NCBI GenBank assembly: GCA_029210695.1
Contig: JARGFH010000030.1
Location: 1-43,978, forward strand
Length of the DNA: 43,978 nucleotides
From: Acidimicrobiia bacterium
GTDB taxonomy: Bacteria; Actinomycetota; Acidimicrobiia; Spongiisociales; JAHEDJ01
Direction of reading: 5' to 3'
A program made the translations under genes and the position numbers. The first letter of the stretch is position 1. Each line of letters opens with the position of its first letter. The notes under the pieces were generated by a model. The model had not been told where the DNA came from, did not search any database, and saw nothing but the letters and a program-made list of their open reading frames with translations. This document shows positions 8,037 through 16,132 of the stretch, piece by piece.

Positions 8037-9142
8037 TCCCCTACTCCAGTCTGGCGCCGCAATCGAATGAAGGCAGGAAGCGGGTCGCACACCGACACAA
8101 TGCTGTGACAGACTCCGCGGTGAGGCATAGCTTCTCTCCAAGCCGAGAAGATGGTGCGGTCGCCGGCCCGGATTTCCGACAGAAGGCTGCGAAGATCACC
8201 GTCGATCCAGCGATAGCGTACGCCCACCGCGGCCGTTTGCGTGGCAACATCCTCGCCCTCCGTCAACCGGCACACCAGGTCGGGAAGGTTCAATCCCGCC
8301 GCCAGGGCGAGAGCCATCGATCCGTACGGGCGGAGATTCAGGTCGATCAACGCTTCTCCAACGAACTGAGCCTGGAATATTCCATCGAAGTCCCCGAGTA
8401 GCGCCTCCAGCAACCCGAACCGGTTTGGATCGATTGCTTCGGTTATCGCGAAGGAGGCCGTGCCGGCCGCAGACGGGAACGTCCGGATGTAGCGTTGTTG
8501 CAGCCGGGCGACGATCCGTCCATTCCAGGCAACTCCGGCAAGGGCCCGGGTTACTCCGTTCAGATACGGCTGGGCAACGCCGACCCCGACCGGTACCGCC
8601 ATGAGGTCGATGGCATGGTCGACGCGAACGGAGACCGGCCCTCCTGGAGACTTGGTCCGCGGCTTCACAATCAGCGGGAAGCCGAGCTCACGGCCGACGA
8701 GGTCCAACTCGGCGGCCGAAGCGAAGGTCCTCGTGGGAGGGGTGGTAAGACCAGCCGCGATGATCCCGGCGGTCAGGGTGGACTTGTCCATGAGGCGGGC
8801 AGTCGCGGGAACGAGCGAGACGAGCGCGATATCAGAGGTGGGGAATACGGTGGTTGCCGCCCGATCGGTTGCCAGGTTTCGAACTGCTTCAGCAAAGCCG
8901 GGGTCGGACGGGGGAACAACCGAGACCGTCTCAGATGTGAATCGGGAGCCGGCAGCCAGCGAACCGGGACCGCTGACCGCCACAATGGCGGTACGCCCTG
9001 CCCTGGCCAAGGCGCGCACCGTGGCAAGGGCCGAGCGATCATGGGTCCACCCCTCCGAGGTCACTATTGCGGTCGACGAGGTCCCTGGCACAGCGGGATC
9101 GTAGTGTCTTGTATCGACATGGCATCTCTCCGTTCGGCGCAA
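8033..9142 (-). CDS. ATP-grasp domain protein
   Basis: This is an ATP-grasp enzyme of about 369 residues. The N-terminal part, TAIVTSEGWTHDRSALATVRALARAG, is the pre-ATP-grasp fold. FPLIVKPRTKSPGGP carries the ATP-binding Lys, and ALIDLNLRPYGSMALAL carries the N-x-R-P metal-binding motif. ATP-grasp enzymes join a carboxylate, through an acyl-phosphate, to an amine or similar nucleophile. In a glycan cluster such a protein could attach an amino acid or other carboxylate to a sugar, but the substrate cannot be read here. The start is uncertain: TTG at 9142 is the longest, and GTG at 9091 keeps the whole fold. It is followed by the kinase fusion with a 4-bp overlap. Confidence 0.75.
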   Translation of the reverse strand: MRRTERCHVDTRHYDPAVPGTSSTAIVTSEGWTHDRSALATVRALARAGRTAIVAVSGPGSLAAGSRFTSETVSVVPPSDPGFAEAVRNLATDRAATTVFPTSDIALVSLVPATARLMDKSTLTAGIIAAGLTTPPTRTFASAAELDLVGRELGFPLIVKPRTKSPGGPVSVRVDHAIDLMAVPVGVGVAQPYLNGVTRALAGVAWNGRIVARLQQRYIRTFPSAAGTASFAITEAIDPNRFGLLEALLGDFDGIFQAQFVGEALIDLNLRPYGSMALALAAGLNLPDLVCRLTEGEDVATQTAAVGVRYRWIDGDLRSLLSEIRAGDRTIFSAWREAMPHRGVCHSIVSVCDPLPAFIRLRRQTGVGE

Positions 9143-9157
9143 TAGATTGGCGAGATC

Positions 9158-10114
9158 GTGAAGAAGGTCCTCTTCGTCGCCCTCACCGCGCTCGTGGTGA
9201 TCATCTTGATTTCGGTGACGGCCGACTCCGAACGTGTGCTGCTATTGCCGGACGCGTTCAGCGCCGATTCGATCTGGAACACGCCGCTGCCGGAAGACGT
9301 TCCGCTACATCCGCGCTCCGATGAGATGATCTCGTTCCTGGCGTCGGATAACGCGCTACAGGGGTGTATCACCCTGGCCGGAGCCGAGAACAATTGGGGC
9401 ATGCCGATCTATGTCGCTGATGCGGATTCACCGACATATAGCGTGACGTCCACCAAGTATCCGGTTCCGCCGGAGTTCGCATCGTTGCGCATCCCGCGCC
9501 GCGCCTTGCCGGCGGACACATCGGACGCCGAGATGGTGATATACGACCTCGATCGAGGGGTAGTGGCACAGCTTTCGAAAGCTCGGTACGACGGTGATCG
9601 CGACGCGTGGACTGTGAGCGGCGGGAGCATCGCCTACCTGGAGTCGAACGGTCTGGACGGCTCGTTGCCGGCTTCAGATGAACGCCGCAATCGGGGAACC
9701 TTTCGGGGTTACAACGGCGCCGTGGCGGCCGTTCATTACGACGACGTCGCGGATGGGGTGTTGGACAACGTTGTCAAGATCGGGGTTCATAGATCGCATG
9801 TGGATGCGGTCTCACCAATGGTGGGTAGCGACGGCGACCTCGTCGCCGACGGCGTACCCCGCCAGGGCATGCGGCTCCGCATACGTCCGGAGTTGGACCT
9901 CACCACCCTGGGACTGGCACCACAGGCCTTGATCATTGCCACGGGCCTCCAGGAGTACGGGGCGATTATCGGCGACAGCACGGGCGGGGCCATCGTTCTC
10001 ATGCTGGAAGACACGGACCGGAGTGGCTCGGGAGGTCGATGGGACCTCGACGAGTTTGGTCTCTGTGCCATCACCGCAGCCGACCTCCAGATCGTTGACA
10101 CCGGGTCTGGATGA
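9158..10114 (+). CDS. Secreted protein of unknown function (DSxWNTP family), without SLH repeats
   Basis: This 318-residue protein has a signal peptide or membrane anchor (MKKVLFVALTALVVIILISVTA) and a single unrecognised extracellular domain. Conserved landmarks shared with the paralogue at 10230-11705 are DAFSADSIWNTPL, GCITLAGAENNWGMPIYVAD, VSGGSIAYLESNGLDGSLP, VHYDDVADGVLDNVVKIGV and GLQEYGAIIGDSTGGAIVLMLED. Aromatic residues and Asp/Asn/Gly-rich loops suggest a carbohydrate-active or sugar-binding fold, but I do not recognise the family and assign no activity. The start is GTG at 9158, with TAGATT at 9143-9148 as a possible -10 for a near-leaderless transcript. Confidence 0.8.
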   Translation: MKKVLFVALTALVVIILISVTADSERVLLLPDAFSADSIWNTPLPEDVPLHPRSDEMISFLASDNALQGCITLAGAENNWGMPIYVADADSPTYSVTSTKYPVPPEFASLRIPRRALPADTSDAEMVIYDLDRGVVAQLSKARYDGDRDAWTVSGGSIAYLESNGLDGSLPASDERRNRGTFRGYNGAVAAVHYDDVADGVLDNVVKIGVHRSHVDAVSPMVGSDGDLVADGVPRQGMRLRIRPELDLTTLGLAPQALIIATGLQEYGAIIGDSTGGAIVLMLEDTDRSGSGGRWDLDEFGLCAITAADLQIVDTGSG

Positions 10115-10229
10115 CCCGCCGTCGGGTACACCCACACCGGTTTGGGGTAGTGGCCGCCAATCGACGATACTCTGCCGACACTGTGCGCTGGGGATTGCGA
10201 CGACGGAACTCCACAAGGAGACTCAACAC

Positions 10230-11705
10230 ATGACTCGTCAATTGACTCGCCTAGCTCTCGCCCTCGCTATCGGGCTAATGGTGATCTCCGCAGATGTTGC
10301 TTCTGCTGCCGAACCTGCGCCCGACGCATTCTCAGCCGACTCGTTCTGGAACACGCCGGTGGCCCCCGACGCAACGGTCCATCCCAATTCCGACAACATC
10401 ATCGACTTCCTCGTGGCCGACAACGACCTCGACGGGTGCATCACCCTCGGAGGCGCGGCCGACAGCAGCAACTGGGGCATGCCGACCTTCGTGGCCGATT
10501 CGTCCGACCCCGAAACACCCGTGTCAACGGTCAAATGGGATGTACCACCGGAGTTCGCGCATCTGCGGATTCCAATCGGAGCAACAGCTGCGGACAACTC
10601 CGACGGGGAAATGGTCGTCTACGACCTGGTGGCCGGCGTGGTCGCTCAGCTCTCGAAGGCCGTGTATTCCTCCGGAACCTGGACGGTGAGTGGAGGCAGT
10701 GTTGCCTACCTCGACTCAAACGGCCTCGACGGATCACTCCCCCAATCGGATGAGCCGAAAAACGGCGGGACGTTCCGCGGATATCCGGGATCAACAGCCA
10801 TGGTGCACTACGACGACGTGGCCGGCGGTCGCCTCGACAACGTCGTCAAGATCGGGGTCAACACCGCCAACGCGAGATTCGTGTTTCCGATGATCGGTAG
10901 CGATGGCGACACATCGAACCCGGACGCTCCACTGCAGGGAATGCACATTCGGATCCGTCCAGATGTGGATCTCGCCGGCCTGGGCCTCACAGGCCAGGCG
11001 TTGACCATCGCCAGGGGTCTTCAGGAATTCGGGATGATCGTCGCCGACAGCACAGGAGGAGCCGTAGTACTCGCGCTGGAAGATACGGTGGCCGGCGGAC
11101 GGGGGAACCTCTGGAAACTCAACCGCGAGAGTCTGTGTGCCATCACCGGCGCCCACCTCGAGGTGCTTGCCGATTCCGGCACACCAACCTCTCCAAGTGG
11201 TTTCACGGATGTCGCCGGTCACTTCTTCGAACCCGACATCACCTGGCTCGTAGAGGCGGGCATCACCAAGGGATGCGGGTCCGGTCGTTTCTGCCCGGAT
11301 GCGCCTGTCTCACGAGGTCAGATGGCTGCCTTCCTATCGCGAGCGCTCAACCTCGAGACGGCGCCGTCTGCGGGATTCACCGATACCGTCGGACACTTCT
11401 TCGAGCGTGACATTGATCGGTTGTTCGCGGCGAACGTGACCCGCGGCTGTGCCACAGGGATCTTCTGCCCCGACAGACTGATGACCCGGGGCGAGATGGC
11501 CGCGTTTCTGGTCCGGGGTTTTGGACTGCCGGCCGCCCCGCCGTATCCCTTCACCGATACCGTCGGAAGCTACTTCTCGCACGATATCGACCGGTTGGCG
11601 GCCTCGGGTATCACACGTGGGTGCACCGCATCGACCTTCTGTCCGAACGACCATGTGACCCGCGGTCAAATGGCAGCATTCCTGAGAAGGGCAAAAGAAG
11701 GCTGA
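10230..11705 (+). CDS. Secreted DSxWNTP-domain protein with three C-terminal SLH-like repeats
   Basis: This 491-residue protein has a signal peptide (residues 1 to about 27, ending ASA), then the same unknown domain as the upstream paralogue (DAFSADSFWNTPV to AITGAHLEVL). Three S-layer-homology-like repeats follow, each with the pattern FTDxxGxxFxxDIxxLxxxxITxGC...FCPxxxxTRGxMAAFLxR. SLH repeats normally bind cell-wall secondary polymers, so this is probably a wall-bound version of the upstream protein. The ATG at 10230 follows AAGGAG at 10215-10220. The unusual point is the fixed Cys pair in each repeat, probably a disulfide. Tandem duplication with gain or loss of the anchor is the simplest history. 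Confidence 0.85.
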   Translation: MTRQLTRLALALAIGLMVISADVASAAEPAPDAFSADSFWNTPVAPDATVHPNSDNIIDFLVADNDLDGCITLGGAADSSNWGMPTFVADSSDPETPVSTVKWDVPPEFAHLRIPIGATAADNSDGEMVVYDLVAGVVAQLSKAVYSSGTWTVSGGSVAYLDSNGLDGSLPQSDEPKNGGTFRGYPGSTAMVHYDDVAGGRLDNVVKIGVNTANARFVFPMIGSDGDTSNPDAPLQGMHIRIRPDVDLAGLGLTGQALTIARGLQEFGMIVADSTGGAVVLALEDTVAGGRGNLWKLNRESLCAITGAHLEVLADSGTPTSPSGFTDVAGHFFEPDITWLVEAGITKGCGSGRFCPDAPVSRGQMAAFLSRALNLETAPSAGFTDTVGHFFERDIDRLFAANVTRGCATGIFCPDRLMTRGEMAAFLVRGFGLPAAPPYPFTDTVGSYFSHDIDRLAASGITRGCTASTFCPNDHVTRGQMAAFLRRAKEG

Positions 11706-11720
11706 TCCGGCAGTGTCATT

Positions 11721-13271
11721 TTGAGCAACAAACAGATTGGAGACGCCAAAACCTCCGTCTCGGAAACAGATGATTCGGAGTCACACAGCCAGGTGCGCGG
11801 CTCGAGTTTGTTGTTATCAGGTCAGCTGGTCGCAACCGCCATCAGCTACGCCACGCAGATCCTCATTATTCGCTACTTGAGCAAGAGCGACTACGGCGCC
11901 TTCGCGTACGCCCTCTCAATCGTGGCCGTTCTGCAAGCGGCGGTCCAGTTTGGCTTCGACCGCGGCCTGTCGAGATACCTGCCGATCTACGACGAGAAGT
12001 CCGACACCGGTTCCATCATCGGAGCCATCACGTTCGTCGGCGGTATGGCCGCTGGGTTTGGCTCGGTGGCCGCGGTGGTTTTCTGGACTACCCGTTCGCT
12101 CATCGAAGGTGCCCTCATTGAGGACCCGCTGGCAGTGTCGGTTTTGGCGATACTGGTGGTGCTTGCGCCGGTGGATGCGCTCGACAACTTGCTCATCACC
12201 ATCCTGGCCGCGTTCCGTCGGACCGGTGCGATCTTCCTTCGACGCTACGTCGTTGCCCCGTTGCTCAAATTCGCGACTGTCGTGCTGCTGATAGGCACGG
12301 GCAGCAACGTCAAGTTCCTCGCAGTCGGGTACGCGACCGCCGGCTTCATCGGACTGGTGGTCTTCGCTTCAGTGCTGGGTCGTTATCTCTCTTTACGTCG
12401 TTCGAAAGATCCGATGAGCCCCATTCGATTTCCGATCCGGGAGTTGGCGACGTTCTCGTTGCCCCTGTTGACCACTGATCTCGTATTCATGGTGTTCAAC
12501 GCCTCGGACTCGATAATGCTGGAGTGGTTCGGGTCGACGGTCGACGTTGCGACCCTACGGGCTGTCCAACCAACCGCCCGCCTGAATCAACTCGTGTTGT
12601 CTGCGTTCGGTGTGCTCTACATCCCCTACATAGCCAGGCTCTTTGCGCGAGGAGAACACGACGAAGTTGGCAGACGGTACTGGCAAACCGTCAACTGGGT
12701 GGTGATGCTATCCCTACCCGTCTTGAGCCTTTGCCTGTTGTTTCCCAACGAGTTGACCGGCCGACTCCTGGGCGGTGACTATGCCGATTCGGCAGCGGTG
12801 CTGGGCGTGCTCGCCGTCGGGTACTTCATCCATGCGATGTTCGGGTTCAACGGAATGACTCTCAACGTGTACAGGAAGATCGGATACCTGGTCGGCGTGA
12901 ACCTTGCGGCGGTATCGGTCAACGTAGCTCTCAATCTTGCGCTCATCCCATCGATGGGACCTCTGGGAGCTGCGATCGGGACCACTGGGTCCTTCCTCTT
13001 TCACAATATCGCCAAACAGTACGGACTGATTCGAAGAGTGGGGCTCTCACGGGCTAGTTCCTCGACCTGGCGGCTATACGCATTGGTGATTGGCGTCGCA
13101 ACAACTTCGGCGGTCGTCGGCTACGGAAGCGGGATTCCATTCTGGGGTCGAGTCGGCCTTTGGGCTGCTTTCGGCGCAATTGCCATTCTTGTAGGACGTA
13201 AGATCCTTCGAATCGATGAAGCCTTCCCCGGTCTGGCCAGGATTCCGTTGATCCGCCGCATCTTCCGATGA
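11721..13271 (+). CDS. Polysaccharide flippase (Wzx-like, MOP superfamily)
   Basis: This 516-residue integral membrane protein has about 12-14 predicted helices. The first follows a 25-residue polar N-terminus: SSLLLSGQLVATAISYATQILIIRYLSKSDYGAFAYALSIV is the typical opening of Wzx/PST transporters. These proteins move lipid-linked oligosaccharide repeat units to the outer membrane face. Its place next to an O-antigen ligase/polymerase and a Wzz-like protein supports a Wzx/Wzy-type export route. The start is TTG at 11721 with no clear ribosome-binding site; a GTG at 11793 would remove only the polar tail. Its stop overlaps the next gene's start (ATGA). Confidence 0.88.
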   Translation: MSNKQIGDAKTSVSETDDSESHSQVRGSSLLLSGQLVATAISYATQILIIRYLSKSDYGAFAYALSIVAVLQAAVQFGFDRGLSRYLPIYDEKSDTGSIIGAITFVGGMAAGFGSVAAVVFWTTRSLIEGALIEDPLAVSVLAILVVLAPVDALDNLLITILAAFRRTGAIFLRRYVVAPLLKFATVVLLIGTGSNVKFLAVGYATAGFIGLVVFASVLGRYLSLRRSKDPMSPIRFPIRELATFSLPLLTTDLVFMVFNASDSIMLEWFGSTVDVATLRAVQPTARLNQLVLSAFGVLYIPYIARLFARGEHDEVGRRYWQTVNWVVMLSLPVLSLCLLFPNELTGRLLGGDYADSAAVLGVLAVGYFIHAMFGFNGMTLNVYRKIGYLVGVNLAAVSVNVALNLALIPSMGPLGAAIGTTGSFLFHNIAKQYGLIRRVGLSRASSSTWRLYALVIGVATTSAVVGYGSGIPFWGRVGLWAAFGAIAILVGRKILRIDEAFPGLARIPLIRRIFR

Positions 13272-14797
13272 TGGTGCTCGAGGAGACTCGACGGCTAGTC
13301 ATGGCCCCGTCGTCCAACCTTCCCCAAACCGAAAACGGCTCATGGTTGTTTCTGTTGGCCGGCCTCGACCATGTGGTCTGCCTGGGCCTCCCGCCTCGAG
13401 CTGTAATCAGCCTGCTGCGCGCCACGGCCAAACGGGTGACGATCCTCCCGGAGGGATCCGAAGTCACCGAAGGCGATCATGCTGCAGCCTTCGTGGTAGC
13501 CAGCGACGATGAGGCCTGGGTGGATGAGGCTTCACGCGGCTACAAGTCCTCGATCGAGGCAGGTGCCAGCGTCGTGCAGCTCGCCGGCAGCGCCCGGGCG
13601 TTAGAGGGCGGCCGATGGATCGTGCTCGAAATCACATCCCCTCCTGATTCGGTTTGGGTGCGGCGCCTCAAACGACTCGTCCAACTGGCCCAATCCCGTG
13701 TCGCTGCCATCGCCCGGGGTCAAATCGCTCCTTCCGCTCGTCGCCACCCTTCAGATGTTGCCTTCATACGTGTCCCATCAGAAACCCGAACGGAACCCGA
13801 CCCGGCAGCCCTCTCAATAGGAAGTCGGTCCCTCGAGCTTCCATCGTTCGTTCGGGAAATAGCTGCTGCTGCGGGCTACGACTTTGCAGATCGTGAGTGG
13901 TCGTTTGGGCCGCCCCGTGGTTTCTCCTCGCAGAAGGTGGTATTCGTGATCGAGGGCACCGACGCAACCCCGGAGATCGTGGTCAAACTCACTCAGGAAT
14001 CCCGCTTCAATCGACGATTGCAAGCCGAAGCCGGTTCCCTGCATCGCTGGGCATCGGAAACTGTCTCTTTCGCCACGCCTCGCGTGGTTTTCGAGGGCCT
14101 GCACGATGATCGTCTCGTTCTCGGGCAGACCGCTGTCTCTGGCCGGCCCTTCCGAGCGGTCGCAGAGCCCGATCCGGCCGGTCGCATCGCCGGTGCCGGA
14201 TACCGGGCGATCATCGATCTCTCGACGAATTCGGTCCAGCCGACCGCGGCCGGTGAAAGCGCGACGGCTCTGTCGTCACTCACCGCCGACTTCGGGAAAG
14301 CCTTCCGGCCTCCGGATTCGACGGCTGCCGCGATCAGCGCGACCGCCGACCGGCTCGGAGCGCTCGAGCTTCCGGCTGTGTTCATGCACGGCGATCTCGG
14401 CGTGTGGAACTTGCTGGTCGACCCGGATGGCAGGATCGGCATTCTGGATTGGGAAAACGGCGACCCTCGCGGGATGCCGTTGTGGGATCTATTCGTGTAT
14501 TCCCGCACTCTGGGCGTATTCCTGGCCGATGCGCGGGGCGTTAGATACTCGCCAGCGGTATTCGCCAGACAGTTCCTCAAAGATTCGGCGCTGCGCCGGT
14601 CCATGTTCGAGTGGATTCGAGAGTATCGTCGATATGTGGAAATTCCGGTACGTGCGGTCGACGACCTCTTCATCATGTGCTTGGTGCAGCAGGCAGTTCG
14701 GGAAGCGGCGAGTTTGGAAGATCCGGCATGGTTGGCATCTCACGGCACGCGATACCTGGCCTCTGCCCTGGCCCGCCCACTTGGATTCGAAGGCTAG
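13268..14797 (+). CDS. APH-type kinase with an unrecognised N-terminal domain
   Basis: In this 509-residue protein the C-terminal half is an APH/choline-kinase-like fold. PEIVVKLTQESRF carries the N-lobe Lys, FMHGDLGVWNLLV is the catalytic loop and IGILDWENGDPRG is the metal-binding loop. The N-terminal ~150 residues, with DHVVCLGLPPRAVISLL and KRVTILPE, look like a degenerate Rossmann/methyltransferase-type fold. It resembles the APH protein at 3379-4494 in architecture. Coupled translation with the flippase (4-bp overlap) suggests its substrate is part of the exported glycan or its carrier. The specific substrate is unknown. Confidence 0.8.
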   Translation: MMVLEETRRLVMAPSSNLPQTENGSWLFLLAGLDHVVCLGLPPRAVISLLRATAKRVTILPEGSEVTEGDHAAAFVVASDDEAWVDEASRGYKSSIEAGASVVQLAGSARALEGGRWIVLEITSPPDSVWVRRLKRLVQLAQSRVAAIARGQIAPSARRHPSDVAFIRVPSETRTEPDPAALSIGSRSLELPSFVREIAAAAGYDFADREWSFGPPRGFSSQKVVFVIEGTDATPEIVVKLTQESRFNRRLQAEAGSLHRWASETVSFATPRVVFEGLHDDRLVLGQTAVSGRPFRAVAEPDPAGRIAGAGYRAIIDLSTNSVQPTAAGESATALSSLTADFGKAFRPPDSTAAAISATADRLGALELPAVFMHGDLGVWNLLVDPDGRIGILDWENGDPRGMPLWDLFVYSRTLGVFLADARGVRYSPAVFARQFLKDSALRRSMFEWIREYRRYVEIPVRAVDDLFIMCLVQQAVREAASLEDPAWLASHGTRYLASALARPLGFEG

Positions 14798-14836
14798 CGT
14801 GATCAAGCCTCCGCGACCGGCAACGAGATCAACAGC

Positions 14837-16132
14837 ATGAGCCCGATTGTCGTTCTGACCCTGCTAACTGCATCGTTGCCGGCGATCGTCGCAGTCGCCG
14901 TTTGGATGTGGCGGCGACCGATTCGCTTCCTCGCCGCCTATTTTGCGGTCTTGCCGGTTGGTTCGGCAGTTTCGTTGCCGCTGGGTTTGCCCTCGTCGTT
15001 CTCCACGGTGTCGTCGTTACTCGGTCTTCTTGTCATAGCTGTGTACTTTCGGAGATGGAAACGCGAGCGACCGCCACTGCGGATTCCGTCGCTTAGCGTG
15101 CCGGTATGGGCGATCTACCTGGCCCTCGCCGCCGCCAGCACTGCATGGTCCATCAGGAGTAGCGCCACAATCAACGGATTGCTGGTCCTGATCAGCCTGA
15201 TCGGCCTCTTCTTCGTGGTTGTCGTGACACCGATCACGAGCCAGGAGTTGGGTTACCTCAGAGCCTGGATCGCCACCGGGGCAGCCCTAACTGGTCTCTA
15301 TGGGATTGTCCTCGCCGCGACCGGAAATCTGCAGAAGACCGGCGCCGGCCTGGCCCGTTTCATGGTTACCGGCGCAGGAGGTGGCGACCGTGGTGACCCG
15401 AACATAACCGCCGCAGCATTCCTGGTACCGATTTCCATCGCGTTGTGGGAAGGCCTCAATCCGGATCGGTCTCGAAAAAGCCGTGGGTGGTACCTCACGG
15501 CGGCTGCACTGGCCGGATCAGCGGTGCTGTTGACGGCGTCGAGAGGCGGGCTCCTCTCGCTGGGGGTCGTCTCGGTTGTGACCATCCTCTCGAGAAAGAG
15601 AGGAATATTGTCGCTCGTACTGCTCGGCCTGATGGTGCTTCCGACGATGCTCCTGATCCCCTCCACCTTCCAGGAACGGGCGGACAATACGGGGACGAGC
15701 GGTCGGACCGAGATCTGGCGTCTTGCCATCGACAGCTGCCCGCAATATTGCCCGACCGGCAGCGGATACGGAACGTTTGCCGATGTGCACGAGGCGGCGA
15801 TCCTCGTATCAGAAGATGCCACGGGAACGAAACTACGGTATCAGGCCCACTCGATCTGGCTCGAAGCTTTGATCGAGCTCGGAGTCCTCGGGTTTGCCCT
15901 CCTGATCGTGGCATTCGCCATTACGATGAATGACCTGATCCATGTGAACATTGCCGAGCGCGGAGGCGCGCTGGCAGGTCTAATCGGCTTACTGGTGGCG
16001 AATACGTTTCTCTCAACCCTGACCTTCAAGTACTTCTGGCTGGGTCTGATCTACGCTCTCCTGGTGGTCGGCTCCGCGGCCGACAAGACTTCAATCAGCC
16101 CTCTTCACCCAGCAGGTCACTCGGCGCGGTGA
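14837..16132 (+). CDS. O-antigen ligase/polymerase-like membrane protein (Wzy/WaaL)
   Basis: This 431-residue protein has about 10-12 membrane helices and the Wzy_C/O-antigen ligase signature region. LLTASRGGLLSLGVVSV is a conserved helix, the large periplasmic-type loop follows it (about residues 270-340), and YQAHSIWLEALIELGVLGFALLIV holds the conserved His. Such proteins polymerise repeat units or transfer finished glycan to an acceptor outside the membrane. It follows the APH gene by 39 bp on the same strand as the flippase, so the three form a short operon. The stop overlaps the convergent Wzz-like gene by 38 bp. Polymerase and ligase cannot be told apart from sequence alone. Confidence 0.85.
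   Translation: MSPIVVLTLLTASLPAIVAVAVWMWRRPIRFLAAYFAVLPVGSAVSLPLGLPSSFSTVSSLLGLLVIAVYFRRWKRERPPLRIPSLSVPVWAIYLALAAASTAWSIRSSATINGLLVLISLIGLFFVVVVTPITSQELGYLRAWIATGAALTGLYGIVLAATGNLQKTGAGLARFMVTGAGGGDRGDPNITAAAFLVPISIALWEGLNPDRSRKSRGWYLTAAALAGSAVLLTASRGGLLSLGVVSVVTILSRKRGILSLVLLGLMVLPTMLLIPSTFQERADNTGTSGRTEIWRLAIDSCPQYCPTGSGYGTFADVHEAAILVSEDATGTKLRYQAHSIWLEALIELGVLGFALLIVAFAITMNDLIHVNIAERGGALAGLIGLLVANTFLSTLTFKYFWLGLIYALLVVGSAADKTSISPLHPAGHSAR

Noticed and set aside
9936-10229. 98-codon upstream extension of the SLH/DSxWNTP gene
   Set aside because: It overlaps the end of the previous gene out of frame; the signal peptide and AAGGAG support ATG 10230.
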